Assembly: GCF_019393635.1 (NCBI RefSeq)
Contig: NC_057861.1
Location: forward strand, 379,651,815 to 379,715,814
Origin: Dromiciops gliroides
Taxonomy: Eukaryota > Chordata > Mammalia > Microbiotheria > Microbiotheriidae
DNA: 64,000 nt
Direction: 5' to 3'
A program made the translations under genes and the position numbers. The notes beneath the pieces are model-generated. The model ran no database searches and had not been told where the DNA came from. It saw only the letters and a list, made by a program, of their open reading frames with translations. This document shows positions 1 to 12,764 of the stretch, one piece after another (positions within the stretch are counted from its first letter, which is position 1; each line of letters opens with the position of its first letter).

Positions 1-3000
1 ATGGTTGGATCAGTTCACAGCTCCACTAACAATGCATTAGTGTTCCAATTTTCCCACAGCTTTTCCAACATTTATTATTTTCCTTTTTTGTCATTTTATC
101 CAATCTGATAGGTGTCAGGTGGTGTCTCAGAATTGTTTTAATTTGCATCTCTCTAATCATTAGTGATTTAGAGCATTTTTTCATATGGGAATAGATAGCT
201 TTGATTTCTTCATAAGAAAAGGGCCTATTCATATCCTTTGACCATTTCTCAATTGGGGAATGACTTGGATTCTTATAAATTTGATTTAGTTCCTGATATA
301 TTTTAGAAATTAGGCCTTTATCAGTACTGGCCATGAAAATTATTTCCCAGCTTTCTGCCTCCTTTCTAATTTTGGATGCATTGCTTCTGTTTGTACAAAA
401 GCTTTTTAATGTAATGTAATCAAAATAATCCATTTTGCTTTTTATAATATTCTCTATCTCTTGTTTGGTCATAAAGTGTTCTCCTTTCCAAAGATCTGAA
501 AGGTAGACTATTCCTTTCTCACCTAATTTACCTATGGTATCACCTCTTATGTCTAAATCATGTATTCATTTTGACCTTATTTTAGTATAAGGTGTAAGAT
601 GTTCTATGCCTAATTTCGGCCATACTATCTTCCAGTTTTCCCAGAAGTTTTTGTCAAATACTGAGTTCCTATCCCAGAAGCTGTAGTCTTTGGTTTTATC
701 AAACACTACATTACTAGTGCCATTTACTACTGTGTTTCCTATGCCTAGCCTATTCCATTGATCCTCCACTCTGTTTTTTAGCCAGTTCCAGATAGTTTTG
801 ATGACTGCCGCTTTATAGTAAAGCTCTGGGTTTGGTACCGCTACCCCACCTTCCTGTGCATTTTTTTTTTAATTATTTCCCTTTATATTCTTGACTTTTT
901 GTTTTTCCAGATGAATTTTGTTATTATTTTTTCTAGCTCTATAAAATAATTTTTAGTTAGTCTGATTGGTATGGCACTGAATAAGTAAATTAATTTAGGT
1001 AGAATTATCATTTTTACTATATTAGCTCTGCCTATCCATGAGTTAGTGATATCTTTCCAAATATTTAGATTTGATTTGATTTGTGTGAAGAGTATTTGGT
1101 AATTGAGTTCATAGAGTTCCTGGGTTTGTCTTGGCAAGTAGAGTCCCAAGTATTTTATATTATCTACCATTATTTAAATGGAATTTCTCTATCTCTTGCT
1201 GCTGGACTTTGTTGGTCATGTATGGAAATGCTGATGATTTTTGTGGATTTATTTTATATCCTGCTACTTTGCTAAAGTTGTTAATTGTTTCAAGTAATTT
1301 TTGAGTTGATTCTCTAGGATTCTTTAAGTGTACCATCATATCATCTGTGAAGAGTGATAGTTTTGTTTCCTCCTTGCCTATTCTAATTCCTTTAATTCCT
1401 TTTTCTTCTCTGATTGCTAAAGCTAACATTTCTAGTACAATATTAAATAATAAGGGTGATAATGGACATCCCTCTTTCACCGCTGATCTTATTGGGAGGG
1501 CCTCACTTATCTCCTTTTCATATAATGCTTGCTGATGGTTTTAGGTAGATACTGCTTATTATTTTAAGGAATGCTCCACCTATTCCTAAGCTCTCTAGTG
1601 TTTTTATTAGCAATGGGTGTTGTATTTTATCAAAAGCTTTCTCTGCATTTATTGAGATAATCATATGATTTTGGCTAGTTTTCTTATTGATGTGGTTGAT
1701 TATGTTAATAGTTCTCCTATGTTGAACCAGCCCTGCATTCCTGGTATAAATCCCACCTGGTCATAGCATATTATCCTGGTGATCACTTGCTGTAATCTCC
1801 TTGCTAATATCTTATTTAAGATTTTAGCATCAATATTCATTAGGGAAATTGGTCTATAATTTTCTTTCTCTGTTTTTGCTTTGCCTGGTTTTGGTATCAC
1901 CACCATATTTGTGTCATAAAACGAATTTGGTAGAACTCCTTCTTCACCTATTTTTCCAAATAATTTGTATAATATTGGAATTAATTGTTCTTTAAATGTT
2001 TGGTAAAATTCACCCGTAAACCCATCTGGCCCTGGGGATTTTTTCTTAGGGAGTTCATTAATGGCTTGTTCAATTTCTTTTTCTAATATGGGCTTATTTA
2101 AGGATTTTATTTCCTCTTCAGTTAACCTGGGCAGTTTGTATTTTTGTAAATATTCATCCATTTCATTTAGATTGTCAAATTTATTGGCATACAGTTGGGC
2201 AAAATAATTCCTAATTATTGATTTAATTTCCATTTCATTGGTGGTAACATCACCCTTTTCATTTTTGATACTGCTAATTTGTTTTTCTTCATTCTTTTTT
2301 TTAGTCAAATTAACCAATATTTTATTTATTTTATTGTTTTTTTCCATCAAACCAGCTCTTAGTTTTATTGATTAATTCTATAGTTTTCTTGCTGTCAGTC
2401 TTATTAATTTCTCCTTTAATTTTCAGGATCTCTAGTTTAGTATCTAATTGGGGATTTCTAATTTGTTCTTTTTCTAGCTTTTTAAGTTGCATGCCCAATT
2501 CATTAATCTCCTCTTTCTCTTTTTTATTCATGTAAGCATTTAGAGTTATAAATTTTCCCCTAAGCACTACTTTGGCTGCATCCCATAGATTTCGGTATGT
2601 TGTCTCATTATTGTCATTCTCTTGCATTTATTTATTGATTGTTTCTATGATATGTTGTTTGACCCATTCATTCTTTAGAATGAAATTATTTAGTTTCCAA
2701 TTGATTTGCATCATGATCTGAGAAGGATGCATTTACCATGTCTGCCTTTCTACATTTAACTATGATGTTTTTGTGCCCTAATACATGGTCAATTTTTGAA
2801 AATGTGCCATGTACTGCTGAGAAAAAGGTATATTCTTTTTTATCCCCAATCAATTTTCTCCAGACATCTATCATGTCTAACTTTTCTAGTAATCTATTCA
2901 CCTCTTTCACTTCTTTCTTATTTATTTTTTGGCTAGATTTATCTAATTCTGAGAGGGGGAGATTCAGATCCCCCACTAGTATAGTATTACTGTCTAATTC

Positions 3001-3084
3001 CTCTTGTAACTCATTTAACTTCTCTAAGAATTTGGATGCTATACCACTTGGCACATACATATTTAATATTGATATTGCTTCATT
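1..3084 (-). mobile_element. L1 LINE, 5'-truncated, ORF2 remnant
   Basis: This is a minus-strand non-LTR retrotransposon whose 3' end lies beyond the left edge of the window. Reading down the minus strand gives successive ORF2 parts in normal order: apurinic endonuclease (about 3084-2690), linker (2627-2331), reverse transcriptase (2350-1160), then the C-terminal region (1170-26). The 5' side stops inside the endonuclease domain at an ATTG microsatellite, so 5'UTR, ORF1 and the start of ORF2 are missing, as is usual after incomplete target-primed reverse transcription. ORF2 is split by stops and frameshifts and cannot make an active protein. Identification as L1 is from the domain order and motifs. 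Confidence 0.93.
26..3084 (-). pseudogene. Broken L1 ORF2 (endonuclease-reverse transcriptase)
   Basis: ORF2 of L1 nicks target DNA and reverse-transcribes the L1 RNA. Visible pieces are: endonuclease motifs GDLNLPLSELD and KIDHVLGHK (3117-2686 frame) with a terminal SDHD where SDH is usual; RT motifs [18 protein letters not shown] and DQVGFIPGM (2350-1700); [19 protein letters not shown] and the catalytic box read as FTDDM rather than the usual FADD (1480-1160); and the C-terminal block KDMNRPFS, MKKCSKSLMIREMQIKT and NKCWKSCGKIGTLMHC (472-26). At least six frame breaks separate them. The Ala-to-Thr change in the catalytic box and the many breaks indicate an old dead copy. Confidence 0.93.
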
Positions 3085-3108
3085 ATTGATTGATTGATTG
3101 ATTGATTG
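3085..3108. repeat. (ATTG)6 microsatellite
   Basis: Six perfect ATTG units sit exactly between the 5'-truncation point of the L1 and an antisense SINE. They probably expanded at the L1/SINE junction. Confidence 0.95.
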
Positions 3109-3217
3109 GTGAGGCAATTGGGGTTAAGTGACTTGACCAGGGTCACACAGCTAATAAATGTGTAGAGTGTCTGAGATGGGATTTGAATTCAGGTCCTCCT
3201 GAATCCAGGGCTGAAAC
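3109..3217 (-). mobile_element. tRNA-derived marsupial SINE, partial
   Basis: An antisense copy: ggggttaagtgacttgacc, then gtcacacagctaataaatg, then the B-box complement tttgaattcaggt. It ends after the 'gaatccagggct' block, so the tRNA head with the A box is missing. About 100 bp of the usual ~140 bp remain. Confidence 0.85.
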
Positions 3218-3600
3218 TTGTCAATTTTGTCAAGTCATTTAATCGTTCTGGGTCTTGCTTTCCTCATCTATAAGATAAGAGGTTGCACTGCATGGCCTCT
3301 GATGTCTAGGTGTATGATCCTATCGATGCTCTCACTATCATGCCACAGGAGAGCCAGATTTTCTTGACTTTAAATGTGCATATTTATAAATAGTTATTTT
3401 TAAAATTTTCCTGGAAACGGGATCTGAGAGAACTTATTAAAATATGTGGTCCCAAACCATTTCTTCTTTCTATGACTCAGAGGTAGATGGCACTTTCTAA
3501 GCATATGGTTCCCTCTCTTTAATTTGAGGGAAGTTAGATGATACAATCTTTAATGTACCCTCTAGTCCTGGCATTCTATACTTCTATGAGTATATCACTC
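3218..3600 (+). repeat. Possible MIR/THER-type SINE fragments
   Basis: From about 3226 to 3330 the text resembles the middle of a MIR-like CORE-SINE: 'gtcatttaatcgttctgg', 'tttcctcatctataagat', then a variable tail. A second weaker stretch follows at about 3480-3590. Both are very diverged. Confidence 0.4.
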
Positions 3601-5249
3601 ATTGCAGGCCCCCCAGAACTTGCACACTAGATGGCTGCCTATTTGTTCTCTAGCCACCTCTAGGAGCAGCTTTTTCTATGATGCCTAAGCCAATATAATG
3701 CTACTTAAATTTTAGAATATATAGCATATTATATACAGATTTTAAACTGGATTAATGAACTAAATGTGATGAAATAACAGCAGTAAAAACAGTGTAATTC
3801 TCTTCCTACTGATAAATCATTTTGATCAGCAATAAAAACTGTTCATTTGAATGGAAAGGTATTATTACCTTAATAGGTGATACCTCCTAAGGTCCTATAT
3901 TTTCTGTTCAGTTATGCCTTTAACATTATATAGCTATTTTGAACAAAATGAAAGAGAAAAAGTTATTTCATATGTTATTTGTTGTCCTGGAGAGAGAGTA
4001 GAGGAAAAAAATGATTTCCCTCTATTAAGCTAAATGTAATTTAAGTAATGGTTTGCAATAGGATGGGAATGTATGTGCAAAATGACATTTTAAAACCTTT
4101 TGGGATTATCTGACTATACTAATACTTTCCTCCACTGCAAAACACTCCTTGAGGATAAGAACAATTTCTTATTTATGTAATTATTTTGTTTTTCCTATGT
4201 ACTTCTGACATAGGTCATCTTATGTAGTGGAATATGTATACATAGTAAGTATGTAGACTTAATCGTTCTTTGTTGTATGTTGTACTATGTAGAGTAAACA
4301 TTGAGACATAGAAAATGTTGGAATTTAGAAAGAAATTTAAAAGATTCTTGGTATAATTAATCATAAAAACAGATCATGAATGGATGAATTTGTTAGGGAA
4401 TATAGGACGAAGGGGAAAATATTAGCTCCCCTCAAATTCTAAAAAGTTTGTAAAATAACTGTTATCTCTAAAGTTAAACTACAATCATGGATGATTAGTT
4501 ATGCGGTAGTTTCATTGTGAATTCATTAAAATAAAAAAAAATGAAGGAGATATTGAAATGAAAATACTCTTATTATATTGTCTTCATATACCCATTGTAT
4601 ATTGAAGTACAGCTTTATCTTTGATACTGTGTTCAATGACAAATATAACATAATAGAAAGAGAAAAGGCCTGGTGAAGGACAAGGAAAATTATGGTAATC
4701 ATGTGCTGGACTAGAGGAGGAGACTCCAAATGAAAAGAGATTAAAAAGACTAGACTGATTTGCTTTAAAGAGGAAATAGGTAAAAAGAAATATAATAGAA
4801 GCATATCAAATAAAGAATAGAATGAAGATATGCAATAAAATCTTCCCTTTTAACTTTACGTATAATTCCAAGGACGTTGAGGGGAAAAATAGTAAGTTTA
4901 AAAGACTGAAATTCCTTAGAAAAGATGCTTGTGAATCATACAACCTCTTATTCTTAACTAGACTACTGGATAAATGAGAAATTAATTCAACTTTGTGCCT
5001 CTATTTACACAACTTTGAATCAGAATCATAGAGTTGTGGAGCCAGAAATTATTTAGTCATTATCTTAAAGATAAGGAAACTATAAACCAAAGAAGAAAAA
5101 GACAGTGTCTCACCTATTTCAGAGGAAAAGCTGGGATGAAAAGCCAGTTCTTTTCAATCCCAATCTGTTTTTTATTAAATATTTCAATATGCGTACATTA
5201 TTTTCTTCATTATAATAAAATTATTTGATTTCTACAATAGCATTCTATG
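3601..5249. other. AT-rich unique sequence
   Basis: I see no gene, RNA or recognisable repeat here. The open frames at 4526-4804 (-) and 5034-5228 (+) are short and low-complexity, and neither has any motif I know. Confidence 0.6.
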
Positions 5250-5264
5250 ATAGCATTCATTTCT
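5250..5264. repeat. TSD, left copy, of the HAL1-like element at 5265
   Basis: atagcattcatttct is repeated exactly at 6781-6795. It is a 15-bp target-site duplication that brackets the element and fixes its ends. Confidence 0.93.
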
Positions 5265-6334
5265 TTCTTTCTTTCTTTTTTGGCAACAAACACTTATTTT
5301 ATTTTTTCCAGTTACATGTAAGGGTAGTTTTCAACATTCATTTTCATAAGATTTAGAGTTCCAAATTTTTCTCCCTCCCTTTCCTCTCCCCTCCACACGA
5401 TTGTAACAAGTTATATATGTGCAATCCACAACTGCCCTTTTTATCAGTTCTTTCTATGGGGGTGGATAGTAAGCTTCCTCATTAGTCCCTTGGGATTGTC
5501 TTGGATCATCACATAGCTGAGAGTAGTTAAGTCATTCACAATTGCTCATTGAAAAATACTGCTATCACAATGCACAATGTCCTCCCAGCTCTGCTCACTT
5601 CAGTATACATCAGTTCATGAGTCATGCCAGGATTTTCTGGCATCATCCTGTTTGTCATTTCCTGTAGCACAAGACCATTCCACCACAGTCATATAGCACA
5701 CCTTTTTCCATCATTCCTCAATTGATGGACATTCCCTTGATTCTCAATTCTTAACCACCGCAAAGAGTTGCTATAAATATTTTTTGTACAATTTTTCCCC
5801 CTTTTCTCTTTTTCATGGTTACTATTGTTAACTGTTTCCCTTCCATCCTATTGGCTTTCTCATGATATTTTTTCTATTATTCCTCTTCAAAAGGGATTTA
5901 CTTCTGTCTGTCCCCTCCCCCACTCTGCCCTCCCTTCTTTTGCCCCTCTCTCATTATCCCCTTCACCTCCTATTTTCCTGCAGGGTTAGAGAGAATACTC
6001 CACCCAATTGAGTGTGTATGTTATTCCCTTCTTGAGCCAATTCTAATGAAATTGAGATCTTTGAGCCAGTTCTGATGAGTGTTAGGCTCATTTACTGCCC
6101 AGATTAAATAGATTACTCCACCCAATTGGGTATGTGTGTTCATACCTTCTTGAGGCAACTCTGATGACATTAAGGTCTTTGAGCCTATTCTGATGAGTGT
6201 AAAATTCATGTACTACCCTGCTCCTCCCCCATCTATTCCCCCACTCCATAAGCCCTTTCCTGTTTCTTTCATGGGGGATTTCACCCCATGCTACCTTTGC
6301 CCTTCCCCCTGCCCCAGTGCATTCCCCTCACCCC

Positions 6335-6780
6335 TCAATTTAACCCTAAAGATGTCATCATGGGGCACCTAGGTGACTCAGTGGAAAAAGCACCCACCCT
6401 GGACCCAGGGGGATCCCAGCCAAAACCCACCCTCAGACACAAGACAGTCACCCACTGCATGACCCCAGGTGTGTCGCCCAACTCCAATTTTTTATGGTTC
6501 TCTAGGGTCTTGTATTTGAATGTCAAACTTGCCATTTAGTTTAGGTCTTTTCATCATGAATACCTGGAAGTCCTCTTTTTAATTGAAGTCCCATTTTTTT
6601 TCCTCTGAAAGATTATGAGGAGTTTTGCTGGATGGGTGATTCTTGGTTGTAATTCCAATTCCTTTGCCCTCTGGCATATCATATTCCATGCTTTCTCGTC
6701 CTTTAATGTAGAAGCTGCTAGATCTTGTGCTATCCTGACTGGGGCTCCACAGTATTGTATTCTTTCTTTTTGGCCCCTTA
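6335..6780 (-). pseudogene. L1-type ORF1 C-terminal remnant with SINE-derived tail
   Basis: The ORF1 protein is the RNA-binding chaperone of L1/HAL1 particles. The minus frame 6787-6554 shows its C-terminal domain: CGAPVRIAQDLAASTLKDEK, AWNMICQRAKELELQPRIT and PAKLLIIFQRKK. Further on, 6535-6335 is open in the same frame. It reads from TFKYKTLENHKK into sequence from the antisense SINE segment and stops at SLGLN. A frame break near 6550 separates the two parts. Confidence 0.85.
6361..6480 (+). repeat. SINE-like segment carried within the HAL1-like element
   Basis: It begins ggggcacctaggtgactcag and continues through 'ccctggacccaggg' and 'ctcagacacaagac', which matches the marsupial tRNA-SINE head. 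The same segment sits at the same left junction (after 'aagatgtcatcatggg') in the elements at 12.77 kb and 42.03 kb. It was therefore inherited with the LINE and did not insert separately here. Confidence 0.8.
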
Positions 6781-6795
6781 ATAGCATTCATTTCT
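6781..6795. repeat. TSD, right copy, of the HAL1-like element at 5265
   Basis: An exact copy of the 15 bp at 5250-5264. Confidence 0.93.
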
Positions 6796-6984
6796 ATAAT
6801 AATTTAAGGCATTCATATAATTTTGTATATGTTAACTCATTTGATATAATATACCTATATAGGTACCTATTATACATATATACCTATATGTATGTTTATA
6901 TATACATGGGTATGTTTATATACACACATACATGTACATATACAGGTATATATTATAGTATATACATAAATACAAACATACAGG

Positions 6985-6999
6985 CACACACACACACAC

Positions 7000-7060
<61 letters not shown>
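6985..7060. repeat. (CA)n(TA)n compound microsatellite
   Basis: About eight CA units (6985-7000) are followed by about 29 TA units (7003-7060), inside a wider AT-rich tract at 6840-7140 with TATG/TACA steps. The isoleucine/tyrosine-rich open frames across it are artefacts of the repeat. Confidence 0.97.
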
Positions 7061-7063
<3 letters not shown>

Positions 7064-8939
7064 ACAATACATACATGTTGACTATATATATGCCACATAT
7101 GCTATGTATACATACAAATATACATACATAGATATATGTACACTGAGTAAAACTATTCTATACAAACTTCTATTTATCAATTCTTTCTCTAGATACAGAT
7201 GCCATTTTTCTTCATATGTGACAAATAGCTAGTTTGACTATAATAATCTAAAATAGTTGTTTGGTCAAAGTCATTCATAAAATTATTATTGTTACTCTAT
7301 CAAATGACCTCTTGGTTATGCTAATTTTACACTCCATTACTTCATGCAAGTCTTTCCATGTTTTTTCTAATTCTTTCTCTGATTTTGATCTACTTTGTTT
7401 AGGCATCATCAACAAATTTCATCATAAAAAATTGGGAGGACTCCTTTCCCTTCTTCCCTCCCCCAAATAAAATAAGTAGTATTTTCTTTATTAACTTTTC
7501 TTTGAATATTTGGCAGAATTCTCTTCTGAATCAATCTGGTCCTGGTTTTGTTTTGTTTTGCTTTTTTTTCCCCCCAGGGAGTTCATTGATGGCTTATTCA
7601 ATTTATTTTTTTTAGATAAGATTATTTTATTAGATTTTTTTCCTCTGCTGTTTATCTGGGCTACACACACACACATCATATTTATGCATCAATTTCACAA
7701 ATTTGGGCTAAATAGCTCACAATAATTGTTTATATTCCTATTCATTGGTACTGAATTTACCCTTTTCACTTTGGATACTAGGAATTTTGTAATGAACCAA
7801 TAGTTTATTTTATTATTTTTTTCATATAACCAGCTCCTACTTTTATTTTTTTTAAATTTAAATCTTTTCCTTAGTTTGAATTTTATAAATCTCTCCTTTA
7901 TTTTCAGAATTTCTAATTTGGTGTTTAATTGGGGATTTTTAATTTGTTCTTTGTTCTTTTTTCTTTTTGTATCATGCCCAATTATTTTATCTGCTCCTTC
8001 TCTATTTTAATGATAAAAGCATTAAGAATATAAATTTTCCACTTTGTCTACAATCCATAAATTTTGTTATGTTGTCCCATTGTAGTTATTCTCTTTAATG
8101 AAATTTAATTTAATTAAATTATTGTTTCTGATATTTTTTCTTTGACCCACTCATTTTTTAAGGATTAGATAATTTAGTTTCCAATAATTAAAAAAATTTA
8201 TGATTCTGTGGTTCTTTATTTAATGTGACTTTTATTACATTATGGTCTTTCAGATCATACATTTAATACATACAGGGCACATGTAATTGTTCAGCTTTTT
8301 CTCATTTGGTTGTGAGGTTTTTATGCTCTAATATATGGTCATTATTTGTGAATATACTATGTACAACTTTTCCCATTAAACTTTTTACAGAGGTCTATCA
8401 TATCTAATTTTTCTAATGTGCTCTTCATTTTCTTACATCTTTTGTTGTTGTTGTTTAGATTTATATAGTTCTAGGAGGCAAAAGTTGTGGACCCCCCACT
8501 AGTATAATTTTACTGTTTATTTCTTCTTGTAAGTCATTTGAATTTTCCTTAAAAATTTAGATGCTATACCATTTGGTGGATGTATGTTTAGTGTTGATTT
8601 TATTTCATTATCTATGGTACTTTTTAGCAAAATGTAGTTTCACTGATTATCTCTTTTAATTAAAACTATTTATACTTTTGTTATGTCTGAGATCATGGCT
8701 TCTACCTTACTTTTTTTCACTCTCAGAAGAAGTATAATAGATTCTGCCCCAGGCCTTTATTTTCACTGTGTGCGTGTCTCTCTCTTTTTCAAGTGTATTT
8801 TTTATAAACAACATATTGTTGTATTCTGGATTTTAATCCATTCTGCTATCTGCTTTCATTTTATGGATAAGATCATCACATTTACATTCACAATTATGAA
8901 TACTAACTGTGCATTTCCTTCCATTCTATTTTTAGAATT

Positions 8940-8985
8940 CATTCTCTCTCTCACTCTCTCTCTCTCTCTCTTCCCCCCCCCATCC
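8940..8985. repeat. (TC)n low-complexity tract
   Basis: Imperfect CT/TC units followed by a C-run, inside the old L1. They underlie the long T/C-rich frame 8683-9126, which is not a gene. Confidence 0.9.
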
Positions 8986-9409
8986 CTCCTAAAAACTGTT
9001 TTGCTTCTAACAACTCCCTTCCTGCCTTCTGTTAGCCCCCTCCTTTTTTTACCTTTCTTTGCTAATTTTCTTTTGGGTAAGAGAAACTTATATGCCCAAT
9101 TGAGTGTGTATTTTATCCCTCTTTGAACCAAAATGCCAATGAAGGTAACGTACAAGCTTGCCTGCCATCTCCAATTTTCTATTTTACTTTCTCAATCTAA
9201 GATATAAGGGTAATTTTCCTTCATGATTTCTTAAAATATGATGTCTAAGCTTTTTCTGTGATCATGGATTTCAGGCAAGGAAATAAATTATTTCTCCTCA
9301 GTCAATTTACCTGGTTAATTTTTTTCCAATAAGATAGTTTACATTTTCTCTGCCCCGCCCCCATTTTCCTTTTTTTAATTGTTTATTTATATCTCACTTG
9401 CCAATTCTA

Positions 9410-9558
9410 ACTTTTTTTTTTTTGGTGAAGTAATTGGAGTTAAGTGACTTGCCCAGGGTCACACAGCTAGTTCATGTCAAGTGTCTGAGGCCGGATTTGA
9501 ACTCAGGACCTCCTGAATCCAGGGCCAGTGCTCTATCCACTATGCCACCTAGCTGCCC
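9410..9558 (-). mobile_element. tRNA-derived marsupial SINE with 9-bp TSD
   Basis: A full-length antisense copy: T-run at 9412-9424, then ttaagtgacttgcccagggt, then the B-box complement 'tttgaactcagga' and the A-box complement 'tatccactatgccacctagc'. It is flanked by ccaattcta at 9401-9409 and 9559-9567. It inserted into the ORF1 part of the older L1. Confidence 0.93.
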
Positions 9559-10650
9559 CCAATTCTATTTTTTTAAGATTTATTTTTCTTTAGTAAGCTT
9601 TTGTATCTCTTTTCTCATTTGATCCATTCTACATTTTAAAGAGTTCTTCTCTTCATTGTATTTTTGTGTTTATTTTATCATTCAGTCAATTCTGTTCTTA
9701 GAAGTGTTATGTTCTCTTCCTCTTTTGCCAACCTGTTGACTCTCTTTTCAGAATTTTCTTGAATTAACCTAATATCTTTTCCCAATTTTTCTACCATCTT
9801 TCTTATTTTACTTTTCAAATATGTTTTTAACTCTTCTAAGAATTCTTGTTGGGTTCATTTCCAAATAACATTTTTTTTTGAGCCTTTGCTTGTAACATGT
9901 TTGATATTGTTATCTTTTTGTGGGTTTGTTTCTTGATCTTCCCTGTCACCATAGTAATTTGTTATGTTCAGCTTCTTTTCTTTTTGTTGTTTGCTCATTT
10001 TTGTAGCTTATTTATTGAGATTTTCCTTTATGTTTAAGTTGGTCTCTGCTCCTGGAATAAAGGAGACAATGTCACAACCTTCAGGTTCTTTTGTGCTGCT
10101 ATTTTCAGAGCTTGTTCTGAGAATCTATAAGTTTTTGGTGCCTCCGATGTAGTATGCTCTCAGGAGAGTTGTCACTGCTTTCCTGGCCAGTGTTCTGGTC
10201 TTTAGGGAAGAAGGAACCTTGTTCATCTGTTGCTATAAGTGGTAATGCTCCTCTTGGCCCTGGAAATGTGACCAGATCCCTGCTCTTTTACATTTGTCTT
10301 CCTTTCTTTCTTGGAACTGAGACCACAGTTTCTGATCCCATTTAATCAGCCAGAAACACTTTTTTTTTTGCCCTCCAACAGGGAACAGTGCACTTATACC
10401 CCTTCAACTGTAAGTGCTAGTGCTCCTCTTTGCCGTGGAACTGTGTGCCAGAATTGTGTATGGGGAATGCAATAGAATCTTGCACTCAGTGCCAGCAAAG
10501 TGTCCCCTGACACTTTGTCTCACCCCCTTACACTCACTTTTGCTCTTGGAGAGGAGGTGTTGCCAGTGCCTACGTTCAGGGCTGGCCACCCTCCTTGTGA
10601 CATTCAAACAGGTATAGTCTTTAGAGAAGACTAGGCTTACTTTCATAAAT

Positions 10651-11455
10651 GCCACACAAAAACAATAACATCTGCCATTTTTTCCCTATTTGAAGATCAA
10701 TATGCTGTGGTAGAAAGATGATGGGCAGGAAGCCAGAGACTCTAGACCTGGCATTGTCATTAACTAGTTATGTAGTAGTAAAGTTCTTCATTTTGCTGAA
10801 CATTGGTCTTATTTCTACTAGGAGGTATTTTAATAGATGATCCATAAGTTTTACACTTGTTTTAAGTTGTGATCCTTTCATCTATGTTAATATAGGGGGA
10901 AATGGAAGAAGCATCAAAAAATATAAATGGAGAAACAAGATGTATTTTCTAATTAGGCAGATGATGTAAAAAGTGATGAAATGAAGATTTAAAAAATATT
11001 TTCTTAATTAATATCACAATTGTCTTCTCAATTTATTCTCCAAAGGTGGGAGTACAGTAATATTAATTTTTAGAGAAGGTTTCAATTTTTGTTTTTATTA
11101 TATATTTTATGTGTAAAAACTGGACAATAATTGTAAAATCTCTAAAAGATTCAGAATTTCCTTAGACATGTTTTTAGGACTCTCATTGTTTGATTTGATT
11201 ATTGGCAAAGCTATTTAAAGTTGTGTTAAGCTCAATTTTATAGGAAACGTACCCAGCTGATTACCAGTATCTGAAACACCTGAGGGACTTTACAATCACA
11301 CCAAAACTCTACAGCTGAGACTTGTTAGTTGATCATCAGCATCCACACCTGAAAGACTTCCTTTCCACAATTACACCCAGAGCACATCCCAAGAATCATG
11401 TGATAAAGACTTCCAAAGACTTAAATGGACATTTTCATTTTTTCCTTTTCCTCAT
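10651..11455. other. Mostly unique, one MIR-like fragment
   Basis: About 10,690-10,860 (+) resembles a degenerate MIR/THER SINE ('tgtggtagaaagatgatggg', 'ctctagacctgg'). The stretch 11,240-11,455 is somewhat less AT-rich. It may belong to the retroviral remnant that continues at 15,153, because the HAL1-like element at 11,470 lies between them. I see no gene. Confidence 0.4.
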
Positions 11456-11469
11456 TGTATACATTGTTT
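11456..11469. repeat. TSD, left copy, of the HAL1-like element at 11470
   Basis: tgtatacattgttt is repeated exactly at 15139-15152. Confidence 0.9.
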
Positions 11470-12764
11470 TTTTTCAAATTCTTTTTTTTATTCTTGAATA
11501 GAGTTTTATTTCCCAAAATATATGTAAAAACAAATTTTAACATCATTTTGTTAAAACATTGTGTTCCATCTTCTCTTCCTCCCTCCCTTCCTATCCCCCA
11601 CCTACAAGAACTCAAGTAATTCAAAATAAATTATACAAGAGTAGTCATGGAAAACATTCCCACATTAGCTAGTTTGTGAGAGAAAACAGTCAAAAAAATC
11701 CAAAACTTCAAATTAAGGAATTGTCAAAGAGGGAAAAAAAATTAAAAAATGTGTTTCCATTTGTTTTCTGATACCATCAGTTCTTTCTCTGTAGATGGGT
11801 TGCAATTTTCATAAGTCCTTCAGGGTTATATTGGAATATTGCCTTGCTGAAAATAACCACATGCTTATCAGCACTTTGTCTTACACTATTGCTGTTATTT
11901 TGTATATAGTACATTTCACTCTGCTTCAGTTCACGTAGGTCTTTCCAGGTTTTTCTGATAGTATCCTGTTCATCATAACCTGTATATAGTACCTTAAACT
12001 TGACAAAGAATTTTCTTCATAATAGCCCAGCAAAGTAGGTACCATATGTTTTGCCATTATAATCAATCATCATAACTATTTCCCTCCATCCTATTCCCTT
12101 CCTATGATATTTACTCTGTTTTCTATATTTCAACCTATTCCTCCTCAAAAGTGTTTTACTTATGACTGACCCCTCCCCCTGCTCTGCATTGCCTTTTTTC
12201 ACCCTTCCTTCCTTCCTTATCCTCTTCCCCTCCTACTTTCCTGTAGGGTTAAATAGATTACTCCTCCAAATTGGATATGAATGTTTTTCCTTCAATGAGC
12301 CCACTCTGATGAGATTAAGGTCTTTCAGCTAATTCTGCATTCTAATTTTTTCTTCCTCCCTCCCTCCTCAACCCTCCCTAGGAAATCAAGCAGTTCAATA
12401 TGTCATACTTGTGCAGTAATGCAGAACATCTTCACCTTCCTCAAAAGTGTTTTGCTTTTTATTGCTCTCTCCCCCAATCTGCCCTTCCTTCCTTCCTCTC
12501 TTACCCCCCTTATCTCCCTCCCCTCCCTCACGGCAAAAATATAATACTGTACCTACTTGAGTATGTATGTTAGTCCTTCTTTAAGGTAATTCTGATGATA
12601 GTAAGCTTGACTCACTGCCGTATTCCTTCTCCTTCTTCCCCTCCCCTCCATAAGCTTTTTTGTTTCCTTCATGTGAACTACCTCTCTCTAGACCATCTCT
12701 CCCCTTCCCCCTCCCCCAATATATTCCTCCTACACCTCAACCCTATTTTTAAGATGTCATCATG

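Larger units (their letters stand above)
5265..6780 (-). mobile_element. HAL1-like (ORF1-only) LINE, 5'-truncated
   Basis: A 1.5-kb antisense insertion bracketed by a perfect 15-bp TSD. From its 3' end (left) it has a T-run (poly-A complement), a long CT-rich 3'UTR (5290-6250), a SINE-like segment (6361-6480) and the C-terminal part of L1 ORF1 (6487-6780). No ORF2 lies between ORF1 and the 3'UTR, which is the defining feature of HAL1 elements. It is truncated within ORF1, so it was dead on arrival. The sequence is closely similar to 40911-42450 over its whole length. Confidence 0.88.
7160..10640 (-). mobile_element. Old L1 LINE, internally deleted
   Basis: An antisense, heavily diverged L1. 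From left (3') to right (5') it has a 3'UTR-like piece (about 7200-7420), ORF2 RT-finger to endonuclease sequence (about 7490-8900), a CT-rich region (8940-9060), an ORF1-like stretch (about 9160-9990, interrupted by a SINE) and a more GC-rich 5' region (10,000-10,640). The ORF2 text parallels the L1 at 1.7-3.0 kb, for example 'gggagttcattgatggctta' at about 7577 and 'gccc(aatt)' linker wording at 7975. Most of the RT and the ORF2 C-terminus are missing. Ends are approximate; I found no TSD. Confidence 0.75.

Noticed and set aside
6615..7232. 205-codon plus-strand open frame
   Set aside because: Half of it is the (TA)n/(CA)n tract (Tyr-Ile repeats) and the rest is antisense HAL1-like ORF1.
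8683..9126. 147-codon plus-strand open frame
   Set aside because: It is the antisense of a decayed L1 with a CT-rich tract. It is Leu/Phe/Ser-rich without motifs.
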